From Prolixibacteraceae bacterium (GTDB taxonomy: Bacteria; Bacteroidota; Bacteroidia; Bacteroidales; Prolixibacteraceae), in the NCBI GenBank assembly GCA_019459525.1, contig JAIBEY010000008.1:25526-89525 (forward strand): DNA of 64,000 bases, read 5' to 3'. Both the position numbers and the translations under genes were made by a program. Every line of letters starts with the position of its first letter. Position 1 is the first letter of the stretch. Under the pieces are notes generated by a model, which saw only the letters and a program-made list of their open reading frames with translations, ran no database searches and was not told the DNA's origin. Below are positions 9,587-18,271 of this stretch, one piece after another.

Positions 9587-11473
9587 ATGAACCGATTACT
9601 ACTTATAACCTTGCTGTTTTTATCAGGTATTGTATTCTCATTACCGATTCTTGCTGAAAATTTTGAGGTAAAATCTCCTGATGGAAACTATTCAGTTGCT
9701 TTTTCAACCCTGAAAACGAATGATAATTTGCAACTGTTTTACAGTGTCAGTTACAAAAACAAACCAATTGTCGAAAAGTCAGAACTGGACATTGTGCTCG
9801 ATAACCATGTTTCCGAATTGGCCATGGCTATCAAACCCGATGCGGATTACCACTTTGTGGGCAACATGGATTTTGTTTCACAGAAAGATACTTCGGTAGT
9901 TACCCGTTGGCGCAATGCTTTTGGAGAACGAAGTTCTGTTCCTGATCATTATAACCAATCCTCTTTTCTTTTTGAAAAGCGAGACAAAAAAGGGTATCAG
10001 CTTCAGATAGAAATCCGTGCCTACAACGAAGGCGTAGCTTTTCGCTACCATTTCCCGTTAAATCCGAAAGGCTTGTATTATCGCGTATTTCAGGAAAACA
10101 GTGAGTTTGTGATGCCACAAGGGACCAAAGCCTGGGTTCACCGCTGGGCACAAGCCCCTTACGATTTATTGCCGTTGGAAAACTGGATCGACGAGTCGGA
10201 ACGCCCGCTCACCTGCGAACTGCCAAATGGTTTATTTGTGGCGCTGGCTGAAGCGCAGATGATCGATTATAGCCGTGCTAAATTCAAGGTAAAGCCCGGA
10301 CAGCCAGGAACTTTGATCACTTCACTCTGGACTCCGGTGGATGCGATTACTCCTTTCAGCACTCCCTGGCGCGTAATTATGGCTGCCGAAAAACCAGGAC
10401 AGTTGATCGAAAATAATTTCATTCTGCTAAACCTGAACGAACCCTCTAAAATTGCGAATACCGACTGGATCAAACCGGGCAAAATTATGCGCGAGATTGC
10501 CCAAACCAAAGAAAACACAAAAGCATGTATCGACTTTGCCTCAGAGAATGGGCTGCAATACATTCTTTACGACTGGAAATGGTATGGCCCGGCTTTCGAT
10601 TTTAATTCGGATGCTTCGAAAGTGGCGATCGATCTCGACCTTCAAAAATGGATTGCCTACGGAAGAGAGCGCGGCGTGGGTGTCTGGCTATATGTGAACC
10701 AACAGGCACTGCTGAAACAAATGCGTGAAATTTTCCCGATTTACAAAAAATGGGGAATTGCCGGCGTGAAATTCGGCTTTGTTCAGGTTGGTTCACATCG
10801 CTGGACTAGCTGGCTGCATGAAGCCATTCAGTTGGCAGCCGATAACCATTTGATGGTTAACATTCACGATGATTTTCGCACCACCGGCGAAAACCGTACC
10901 TGGCCCAATATGGTTACAGTAGAAGGAATCCGCGGCAACGAAGAATTTCCCGATGCAACCCACAATACAGTTCTTCCTTTTACCCGCTACGTTGGAGGAA
11001 TCGGAGATTACACAATTTGTTATATGGACAAACGACTGAAAACTACCCATGCTCATCAATTGGCGCTCGGAGTGGTTTATTTCAGTCCGCTTCAAACACT
11101 TTACTGGTACGATAAACCTGAAATACTTGCTGGCATTCCTGAAACTGTTTTTTTCAGAAACCTGCCAACCGTTTGGGATGAGACAAAAGTTCTTTCAGGC
11201 GAAATTGGCAAATATGCTGTTGTAGCGCGCCGCAATGATAAGCAGTGGTTTGTAGGCGCCATCACCAATATTGACACAAGAAAATTGTCACTTTCATTTG
11301 ATTTTCTCCCCAAAGACAAAAAATACAAGGCACAAGTTTATTCCGACGATCCTACTTTGCGAACGAAAACTCAGGTGAAAATTGAGTCTCTAATAATTTC
11401 ATCTAAAACAGTATTACAACCCGAGCTATTGCCATCAGGCGGTTTGGCAATCTGGTTAGAACCAATATTATGA
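9587..11473 (+). CDS. GH97-family alpha-glycoside hydrolase
   Basis: 628 residues with a signal peptide (about 1-23). It shows the GH97 N-terminal beta-sandwich (KSPDGNYSVAF), a (beta/alpha)8 core with WKWYGPAFDF, NIHDDFRTTGENRTWPN (about 425-441) and TVEGIRGNEEFPDATHN (about 443-459), and a C-terminal beta domain. GH97 enzymes are calcium-dependent alpha-glucosidases or alpha-galactosidases. Retaining members carry an Asp nucleophile where this protein reads GVKFGF (about 392-397), so I infer an inverting, SusB-like mechanism; that rests on an alignment from memory. The stop codon overlaps leader copy 2. Confidence 0.88.
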   Translation: MNRLLLITLLFLSGIVFSLPILAENFEVKSPDGNYSVAFSTLKTNDNLQLFYSVSYKNKPIVEKSELDIVLDNHVSELAMAIKPDADYHFVGNMDFVSQKDTSVVTRWRNAFGERSSVPDHYNQSSFLFEKRDKKGYQLQIEIRAYNEGVAFRYHFPLNPKGLYYRVFQENSEFVMPQGTKAWVHRWAQAPYDLLPLENWIDESERPLTCELPNGLFVALAEAQMIDYSRAKFKVKPGQPGTLITSLWTPVDAITPFSTPWRVIMAAEKPGQLIENNFILLNLNEPSKIANTDWIKPGKIMREIAQTKENTKACIDFASENGLQYILYDWKWYGPAFDFNSDASKVAIDLDLQKWIAYGRERGVGVWLYVNQQALLKQMREIFPIYKKWGIAGVKFGFVQVGSHRWTSWLHEAIQLAADNHLMVNIHDDFRTTGENRTWPNMVTVEGIRGNEEFPDATHNTVLPFTRYVGGIGDYTICYMDKRLKTTHAHQLALGVVYFSPLQTLYWYDKPEILAGIPETVFFRNLPTVWDETKVLSGEIGKYAVVARRNDKQWFVGAITNIDTRKLSLSFDFLPKDKKYKAQVYSDDPTLRTKTQVKIESLIISSKTVLQPELLPSGGLAIWLEPIL

Positions 11474-11529
11474 AACGAGCCATGAGAGATAACCACACAC
11501 AGGAGTATGACTATGATGGCGAGTTCCAT
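11470..11529 (+). repeat. CGAG-paired leader element, copy 2
   Basis: The left arm ATGAAACGAGCCAT starts at 11470 and overlaps the TGA stop of the GH97 gene; the right arm ATGGCGAGTTCCAT is 11516-11529, 29 nt before the next start codon. Arms and downstream spacer match copy 1 closely while the centre differs, so the arms are the conserved part. Confidence 0.75.
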
Positions 11530-11558
11530 CTGGCAATTAAAAAACAAATTATAGACAG

Positions 11559-14387
11559 ATGAAAAAAATATTTACAATACTCATCTTGCTCTTTGCCGGC
11601 TTCACCTTGCTGAATGCCCAAACAGTTATCCCTTTGCCGCAAAATTTGCCGCAAGGTCATCCACGTTTATTGGTAAAAAACTCAGAAAAAGTAAACCTGC
11701 AGCAGCAGATTAAAACCGAAGTCTGGGCAAAAGAAGTCATGCAGGGAATTAACAACCGGATCGACCACTATGTGAATCAACACGTAACCGATCCAACCTG
11801 GATGCCCTCGCGCCTGATGATGTACTGGAAAAGTAAAGCCACCAACGTTTACATCAAAGGTGGGGTGTATTCTCATGCCGACGGGGAAGCGCCTGTTCCG
11901 ACCGTTCGTTTTGGCAGTACGCGCGGGTTAGCTTCGGTTTACAGTCGCCCTAAACTCGAGGATATTATTCCTTATATGGACGATACCAAAGGCGTGTATT
12001 TTCACAATACGAAGAAAGAAGGAAAACCGCTGGAGTGGGGCGAACAGGCCAATGCTTCGGGCATCGAAAGTATTAACGAGCAGATCATGGGTTTGGGAAA
12101 AGATGCAGCGTTTGTGTATTGGCTGACTGGTGACGAAAAATATGCCCGCTTCGCCTTTGATTTGTTCGATACCTACATGGTGGGAATGTACTACCGCAAC
12201 GAACCGATCGACCTGAACAACAGCCACAACCAGACTTTGGTCGGACTCTCCACTTTTGAAGTTATTCAGGAGCGGATACTCAATGAGTTGGCATATCTGT
12301 ATGATTTCCTTCAACCGTATATTCAGAAAAATCATTCGGGTAAAACTGAAATCTATGCGGAAACCTTTAAAAAATGGATCGATATCACCATAAAAAACGG
12401 AGTTCCTCAAAATAACTGGAACCTTCATCAGGCAAAATTTATTCTGAAAGTGGCAATGGTGCTGGAAGACAACAAAACCTATGCTGATGGCAAAGGACGT
12501 GAATATTACATCGATTATATCCTGAACAAAAATTCTACCCGGCAATGGTCGCTAACCAAATTCATGAAATACGGTTACGATCCAAATACGGGGGTATGGG
12601 CAGAATGCCCTGGCTATTCGCAAGGGGTAACCAAAGACCTGACCAACTTTATCCGCGATTACGATAATACGTTTACTCAGAACCTGATACCATATACGCC
12701 GGTGATGCAGAAAGCAGTGAAAATGTTGCCGCAGTATCTTTTCCCCAACAATAGGATCACGGCTTTTGGCGATACCTATTACGGTGAAATTAATACCGAG
12801 GCTTTTAGCGATATGATTCGCATGGCTCAGAAGCATGGAAATAAAGAGGACGAAACGCTGTTTACCCGCATGTACAAGCTGTTTGAGCCAGATGCGGAAC
12901 AAAGCGAAGCCTCGCAAAAGCTGGCACCTCAAATCAGCTCTTTCTTTACCGGCAAGCCGCTCGAACTGGATAAAACGATTGGAAAAGGGAACTTGAAAGA
13001 TTACCTCACCCAAACATTTTATGCACCCAATGTGAGCTGGTTTGTTCAGCGAAACGGATACGATAACAAGGAAAATGGCCTGATGATTTCGCAGGTGGCA
13101 TCGCTCGGAAACCATGCCCATGCCAACGGAGTTTCAATCGAACTTTATGGCAAAGGTTATGTGCTGGGCGCCGAATCGGGCATCGGTTCTACCTATTTTC
13201 AGGCTCCTTATTTGGAATACTACTCGCAATTTCCGGCACACAATACCGTGATGGTCGATGGCATTTCGAAGTATCCTGAAATGTTGAGTAATCATCCGTT
13301 TGATTTGCTGAGCTGTTATCCGCAATCAGGACAAAAAGAAGGCTTTTATCCTGATATTACTTTTTCTGAGGTTTATTTTCTGGAACCGGAAAGCCAAAGC
13401 GATCAAAACCGTTTTCTGAGTATTGTCCGGACAGGCGAAAAAACTGGTTATTACATCGATGTTTTCCGCTCGAAAAAGCAACGAAAAGACGATAAATACC
13501 ACGATTATTTTTACCACAATCTGGGGCAGGAACTCATTATCCATGATGCGAAAGGGCAACCGTTCGACCTGAAACCCAGCAATGATATGGCATTTGTCGG
13601 TGGTCACCTGTTCGCCCTGGATTATCTATGGGACAAGAAATCGGTAAAAACCGACAAGGATTATCAGGCTGTTTGGAAAATGGCGATGCCCGACGGAAAC
13701 CACATATCCATGAATTTATGGATGAAAGGTTATCCCGATCGGGAGGTTTTTTCAATCAAAGCCCCACCAGCCAAATCGTTTCGCGGCAATCACAAACTTC
13801 CATACAAAGTGGACGAAGAACCTTTCCTGACGATAGCAGCCCGCCAGCACGGAGAAGCATGGAACCGCCCGTTTGTCTCGGTTTTCGAACCTACAACAGA
13901 AAAAGAAGGTCAGTCAATCCGCTCGATAGTAGCTTTTGAAGTAAATAATGTTTCACTTGATTTTGTTGGCTTGATTGTGGAAAGTAAATCAGGCCGGAAA
14001 GACTATGTTTTTTCTTCATCAAAAGAAGAAAAAGTTACTTACAACGCCATGTCGGCCAGCGCCACTTATGCTGTAATCAGCGAAACTGACAAAGATTTTA
14101 GCCTTTTTATGGGCAACGGAACCTTGATTTCGGCCAAAGGTTTTACAATCGAAAGCAAAGAAAATACTTCTTCAGCAATAGCCCTGGAAGGCAGCAAATT
14201 AAGCTTTACCTCAGAAGCTCCGGTTAAACTGTCTGTTCCAGACCTATATTCCTCTGGAAAAATAATTCTGACAGCCGGAGATATCAAAATAATAGGCAAA
14301 AGATCAAAAGTTGGTACACAACAAATCATTGAGTTCGAATTACCTGCGCTCCCTTATCAATCCATAAAAATTAACACCGAAAAATAG
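11559..14387 (+). CDS. Heparinase II/III-type polysaccharide lyase
   Basis: 942 residues with a cleavable signal peptide (ends near LLNAQ). The N-terminal half is an alpha-toroid-like region (HPRLLVKN, then HNQTLVGLSTFEVIQERILN). The second half carries the heparinase II/III beta-sandwich signature with GNHAHANGVSIELYGKG (about 515-531) and FPAHNTVMVDGISKYP (about 558-573), where His and Tyr serve in beta-elimination. Such lyases cleave uronic-acid-containing chains, leaving unsaturated uronyl ends. The next gene, 6 bp downstream, is a GH88 that removes exactly such ends, which supports the lyase reading. The precise PL family and substrate cannot be set from sequence alone. Confidence 0.82.
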   Translation: MKKIFTILILLFAGFTLLNAQTVIPLPQNLPQGHPRLLVKNSEKVNLQQQIKTEVWAKEVMQGINNRIDHYVNQHVTDPTWMPSRLMMYWKSKATNVYIKGGVYSHADGEAPVPTVRFGSTRGLASVYSRPKLEDIIPYMDDTKGVYFHNTKKEGKPLEWGEQANASGIESINEQIMGLGKDAAFVYWLTGDEKYARFAFDLFDTYMVGMYYRNEPIDLNNSHNQTLVGLSTFEVIQERILNELAYLYDFLQPYIQKNHSGKTEIYAETFKKWIDITIKNGVPQNNWNLHQAKFILKVAMVLEDNKTYADGKGREYYIDYILNKNSTRQWSLTKFMKYGYDPNTGVWAECPGYSQGVTKDLTNFIRDYDNTFTQNLIPYTPVMQKAVKMLPQYLFPNNRITAFGDTYYGEINTEAFSDMIRMAQKHGNKEDETLFTRMYKLFEPDAEQSEASQKLAPQISSFFTGKPLELDKTIGKGNLKDYLTQTFYAPNVSWFVQRNGYDNKENGLMISQVASLGNHAHANGVSIELYGKGYVLGAESGIGSTYFQAPYLEYYSQFPAHNTVMVDGISKYPEMLSNHPFDLLSCYPQSGQKEGFYPDITFSEVYFLEPESQSDQNRFLSIVRTGEKTGYYIDVFRSKKQRKDDKYHDYFYHNLGQELIIHDAKGQPFDLKPSNDMAFVGGHLFALDYLWDKKSVKTDKDYQAVWKMAMPDGNHISMNLWMKGYPDREVFSIKAPPAKSFRGNHKLPYKVDEEPFLTIAARQHGEAWNRPFVSVFEPTTEKEGQSIRSIVAFEVNNVSLDFVGLIVESKSGRKDYVFSSSKEEKVTYNAMSASATYAVISETDKDFSLFMGNGTLISAKGFTIESKENTSSAIALEGSKLSFTSEAPVKLSVPDLYSSGKIILTAGDIKIIGKRSKVGTQQIIEFELPALPYQSIKINTEK

Positions 14388-14392
14388 GAATC

Positions 14393-15595
14393 ATGAAGAT
14401 CGTTAAATTGACCGTAATAGCTTTGGCAACAGTGATTGCAGTTGCTTCGTGCAGCACGGGGAAGAAAAATGCAAAAGCGATTGATACAAGAAAAATGCTG
14501 GATTACTGTGTCGCAAAAACAGTAGCCACAATGAATAGTTTGACCGCAGCCGACAGTCTGCCCCGAAATATTTACCCTGGACAAACCCGGTGGAACAAAG
14601 TTGGGATCCATGATTGGACCAGCGGTTTTTGGCCAGGCATTTTATGGTACGCTTTTGAAGCATCAGGTGATTCTTCTATTTTAGAAAATGCCCAAAAATT
14701 TACCGGACCATTGCATAGCGTATTGGATGTACCAGTTGATAATCATGATCTTGGCTTTATATTCTATTGTAGTTATGGCAATGGTAATCGCCTGAAACCA
14801 GATTCAGCGTATCACAAGGTTTTGCTCGCGGCGGCCGATTCGCTGATAACGTTATTCAATCCCCAAGTCGGTACTATTCTTTCATGGCCGGCCATGCGTG
14901 CTAAGATGAACTGGCCGCACAATACGATTATCGATAACTTGATCAACCTCGAATTATTATTCTGGGCCTCGAAAAACGGAGGCACGCAAAATCATTACGA
15001 CATTGCGGTGAAACATGCAGAAACCTGCATAAAAACGCTCGTTCGTCCGGATTATACTACTTTTCATGTGGCAGTTTTCGACACGGTTGACGGGCATTTC
15101 ATCAAAGGGGTTACCCATCAGGGATGTGCCGACAGCTCGATGTGGGCGCGTGGCCAGGCCTGGGGGATTTATGGTTATTCGATGTGTTTTCGCGAAACAG
15201 GCAAACCCGAATTTCTGGAAACCGCTCAAAAACTGGCCGATAAATTCATTGAGCGACTGCCTGAAGATGGGATTCCATATTGGGATTTTGATGATCCGGC
15301 TATTACAAATACATCCAAAGATGCCTCGGCTGCGGCTATTGCAGCTTCAGGAATGTTGGAACTTTCAGGATTGGTAAGAGATGAAGTAGCTAAAGCCAAA
15401 TATAAAAATGCTGCTGTAACTTTGCTGGCAAAACTTTCAACTCCTGAATATTTAAGCGGCGACAAAAACCAGGCTTTTCTACTGCATTCAACTGGCCACC
15501 GGCCCAACGGAACGGAAATCGATGCCTCGATCAATTACGCCGATTATTATTATCTTGAGGCTTTGTTGCGATTGAAAAAGATGGTGAATAGATAG
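14393..15595 (+). CDS. GH88 unsaturated uronyl hydrolase (lipoprotein)
   Basis: 400 residues with a lipoprotein signal (VIAVASC, Cys about 20). The (alpha/alpha)6-barrel motifs of unsaturated glucuronyl hydrolases are clear: WTSGFWPGILWYAFE, NHDLGF (Asp about 118) and IIDNLINLELLFWA (Asp about 180), the two catalytic Asp positions, then QGCADSSMWARGQAWGIYGY. The enzyme hydrates the 4,5-double bond of the uronic acid left by a lyase and releases the rest of the sugar chain. It lies 6 bp after the lyase gene, clearly cotranscribed. Confidence 0.9.
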   Translation: MKIVKLTVIALATVIAVASCSTGKKNAKAIDTRKMLDYCVAKTVATMNSLTAADSLPRNIYPGQTRWNKVGIHDWTSGFWPGILWYAFEASGDSSILENAQKFTGPLHSVLDVPVDNHDLGFIFYCSYGNGNRLKPDSAYHKVLLAAADSLITLFNPQVGTILSWPAMRAKMNWPHNTIIDNLINLELLFWASKNGGTQNHYDIAVKHAETCIKTLVRPDYTTFHVAVFDTVDGHFIKGVTHQGCADSSMWARGQAWGIYGYSMCFRETGKPEFLETAQKLADKFIERLPEDGIPYWDFDDPAITNTSKDASAAAIAASGMLELSGLVRDEVAKAKYKNAAVTLLAKLSTPEYLSGDKNQAFLLHSTGHRPNGTEIDASINYADYYYLEALLRLKKMVNR

Positions 15596-15615
15596 GGGCT
15601 GGATACGAAATGAAA

Positions 15616-15646
15616 GTCAGGGCTTTACGTGCCGTGAAGCCCTGAC
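15616..15646 (+). other. Intergenic hairpin between GH88 and GH28-like genes
   Basis: A 10-bp perfect stem (GTCAGGGCTT / AAGCCCTGAC) with an 11-nt loop. There is no T-run after it, so it is more likely an RNA processing or stability element than a terminator. A further CCCTGAC near 15657-15663 repeats the right arm. Confidence 0.6.
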
Positions 15647-15682
15647 TCCCTCATAACCCTGACTGAAAAAATAAAACTACCT

Positions 15683-17128
15683 ATGAATGATCAACTAAAA
15701 AAGCGATTAATGAGAACAATCACAATCCTATCAGCATTATTTCTCTTACTTAATTCCGCCTATTCCAACAATAAGCTAGTCGTTTATCCGGCTCCTGAAG
15801 GGGCTCCGCTGAACAGCGATTTTACAGTGAAAGTCCGTATTCCCGGCGAAGAATGGAACGACCTGGCGGAATACTTGGTAAAAGTTGACGAAGTGCGGGG
15901 AACCAAACATGTGATCGAAAACTCGTCGATGAGTTATTTCGATTTTTCGGGAGAAGTGGAAGTTTCTGTCACCAGTAACAAAGGTGCTATTCAAACTGCG
16001 CGTATCAGGCCGTTATCCTACGGAATATCTCCAGAAATAAAGGGCAATACGCTAAGCTTTAAACTTTCGCAACCACGCAATCTTTCTGTAGAAGTAAACG
16101 GCGATATTTTTCACAATCTGCAATTATTTGCCAATCCTATTGATGAGTTTATTCCGGATAAAAAAGATACCAGTCTGATCTATTTCGGACCTGGAATTCA
16201 CAAGCTGGAAAACGGTAAAATTAATGTTCCGTCCGGCAAAACAGTTTATCTGGCTGGTGGAGCGATTTTAATGGGACAGGTTCTTTTTGAAGGAGTCAAC
16301 AATGCCAAACTGCTGGGTCGCGGAATGATTGACCATTCCGTAAAAATGGGTGTGATGATTGCCAACTCGAAAAACATTACGGTGGAAGGAATTTTTTGCA
16401 CTCAGTGTGCCACTGGAGGTTCCGACAGCGTGACCATCCGCAATGTTAAAAGCATCAGTTATTACGGATGGGGCGATGGCATGAATGTGTTTGCCAGCAA
16501 CAACGTGTTGTTCGATGGTGTTTTTTGCCGCAATTCCGATGATTGTACCACGGTTTACGCTACCCGCAAAGGGTTTGAAGGTGGATGCCGCAATATTACC
16601 ATGAAAAACTCGACTTTATGGGCCGATGTGGCTCATCCTATTCTGATAGGAACGCATGGCAATACGCCCAAACCTGATGTAATTGAAGACATCCGTTATT
16701 CGAATATCGATATTCTTGATCATCGCGAGGTTCAGGTTGATTATCAGGGTTGCCTGAGTATTAATGCCGGAGATAACAACCTGATTCGGAACGTGGTTTT
16801 CGAAGACATTCGGGTTGAAGATTTCAGGCAGGGGCAGTTGGTAAACCTCCGCGTTTTTTACAACAGCAAATATTGCACATCGCCGGGTCGTGGAATTGAA
16901 AATGTCTTATTCAAAAACATTACCTACAATGGAAAAAACTCCGAGATCTCGATCATTTCGGGCTACAACGAAGAACGCAAAGTGAAAAATGTGGTTTTCG
17001 AGAATCTGGTCATCAATGGGAAACTAATTACCGACAATATGCCTGACAAGCCCAAATGGTTTAGGACTGCCGACATGGCCCGTATTCTCGTGGGTGAACA
17101 TGTTGAAGGGATTGTGTTCAAAAAATAA
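15683..17128 (+). CDS. GH28-like right-handed beta-helix protein
   Basis: 481 residues with a signal peptide (ends near SAYSN). An N-terminal beta-domain (about 30-130) leads into FGPGIHKLENGKINVPSGKT and VYLAGGAILMGQ, then parallel beta-helix rungs. Acidic residues sit where GH28 pectinases have their catalytic Asp cluster: GWGDGMNVF (about 262) and CRNSDDCTTVYA (about 283). The polygalacturonase arrangement (NTDG...GDD) is altered, so the linkage cut may differ; GH49-like dextranase-type proteins share this N-terminal motif. The final rungs end in KNVVFENLVINGK. Context suggests attack on the same uronate-rich polymer. Confidence 0.75.
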   Translation: MNDQLKKRLMRTITILSALFLLLNSAYSNNKLVVYPAPEGAPLNSDFTVKVRIPGEEWNDLAEYLVKVDEVRGTKHVIENSSMSYFDFSGEVEVSVTSNKGAIQTARIRPLSYGISPEIKGNTLSFKLSQPRNLSVEVNGDIFHNLQLFANPIDEFIPDKKDTSLIYFGPGIHKLENGKINVPSGKTVYLAGGAILMGQVLFEGVNNAKLLGRGMIDHSVKMGVMIANSKNITVEGIFCTQCATGGSDSVTIRNVKSISYYGWGDGMNVFASNNVLFDGVFCRNSDDCTTVYATRKGFEGGCRNITMKNSTLWADVAHPILIGTHGNTPKPDVIEDIRYSNIDILDHREVQVDYQGCLSINAGDNNLIRNVVFEDIRVEDFRQGQLVNLRVFYNSKYCTSPGRGIENVLFKNITYNGKNSEISIISGYNEERKVKNVVFENLVINGKLITDNMPDKPKWFRTADMARILVGEHVEGIVFKK

Positions 17129-17158
17129 TTCGTATTGATTGACTTGAAAATATTTAAG

Positions 17159-18256
17159 ATGCAAATAACCTTACCAGCTATTTTTGTTTGTTTTCTGATG
17201 GCAGTTGCCTGTACCGGAAAGAAAACTCAGATCAACAAAAACTACGATTTTTCTACGGTTGACCGGAAAATTCAATCATGGATCGATAGCGGTTATTACC
17301 ACGGTGCCGGATTGATCATTGCCAGAGACAATCAGGTTATTCACAATAAATTCTACGGAAATTACACCCCTGATTCAGTAGTTTATATTGCTTCCGCCGG
17401 AAAGTGGCTGGTTGCAGCTACAATTGCTGCTGTGGTTGACGAAGGAAAACTTTCATGGAACGATCCGGTAAATAAGCGGTTGCCTGAATTTACCGATGTA
17501 AAAGGAACCGCAACTTTGCGACAATTGCTTTCGCATACGTCCGGTTATCCCGATTACCAGCCTGAAGGCGCTCACCGCGACGATTATCAAACGTTGAAAG
17601 AATCGGTTGCACAAATAGTCGGGTTACCAGCAAAAGCAGTTCCCGGCACCGAATTCTATTATGGCGGTTTGGCCATGCAGGTTGGAGGACGAATGGCAGA
17701 GCTGGCAACCGGCAAAGACTGGGAAACCCTTTTTCAGGAAAAAATTGCCCAACCACTTGGCATGAAAAATACCCATTTCACGCCGGTTCATCAGGGCGGT
17801 GGACATAGTCCGATGCTGGGTGGTGGTGCAAGAACCGTATTGCATGACTATGCCAACTTTCTGAATATGATTTTCAACAACGGGGAGTTCTTTGGGAAGC
17901 AGGTTTTGTCTGAAGCGGCTATTAAAGAAATGCAAACCGATCAGATTGGAGAAGCGAAGGTGACCGAACACGAATTTGTGGAAGGAGTAAGGGCTGAAAT
18001 GCACAATGGAATCTATGGTTTAGGCGAATGGCGTGAAGAACTGGATTCTGTTGGAAATGCGGTGCTGATCAGCAGTCCGGGTTGGGCAGGCGCCTATCCG
18101 TGGATCGACAAAACAACGAATTCGTATGGGTTTTTCATTACCCATGTAAATGTAGAAAAGGCAAATCAGGAAGGTTTCTCATCGTTTTACAGCAGTCCCG
18201 TTTTACCAATGATGGTGCGTGAAGTATATGAGAACAGCAATCTCAAAAACAATTGA
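17159..18256 (+). CDS. Serine beta-lactamase-fold hydrolase (lipoprotein)
   Basis: 365 residues. I chose the ATG at 17159 because it gives a lipoprotein signal (FLMAVAC, Cys about 18); an upstream TTG at 17135 would only add eight residues. The SxxK nucleophile motif is SAGKW (Ser about 79) and the tyrosine motif is YYGGLAMQ (about 166), as in class C beta-lactamase/EstB-type proteins. RQLLSHTSGYPDY is also diagnostic. In a glycan locus such enzymes are usually esterases removing acyl groups rather than antibiotic resistance factors; that role is inference. It is 30 bp from the GH28-like gene. Confidence 0.85.
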   Translation: MQITLPAIFVCFLMAVACTGKKTQINKNYDFSTVDRKIQSWIDSGYYHGAGLIIARDNQVIHNKFYGNYTPDSVVYIASAGKWLVAATIAAVVDEGKLSWNDPVNKRLPEFTDVKGTATLRQLLSHTSGYPDYQPEGAHRDDYQTLKESVAQIVGLPAKAVPGTEFYYGGLAMQVGGRMAELATGKDWETLFQEKIAQPLGMKNTHFTPVHQGGGHSPMLGGGARTVLHDYANFLNMIFNNGEFFGKQVLSEAAIKEMQTDQIGEAKVTEHEFVEGVRAEMHNGIYGLGEWREELDSVGNAVLISSPGWAGAYPWIDKTTNSYGFFITHVNVEKANQEGFSSFYSSPVLPMMVREVYENSNLKNN

Positions 18257-18271
18257 CAGGTAAAAAAAGAG

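Noticed and set aside
11928-13121. Two antisense frames of 205 and 189 codons opposite the heparinase-like gene
   Set aside because: They lie fully within a well-supported gene on the other strand and contain no recognisable domain.
17159-18256. Beta-lactamase resistance gene
   Set aside because: The SxxK/Tyr motifs fit, but the lipoprotein signal and position in a glycan operon favour an esterase-type hydrolase.
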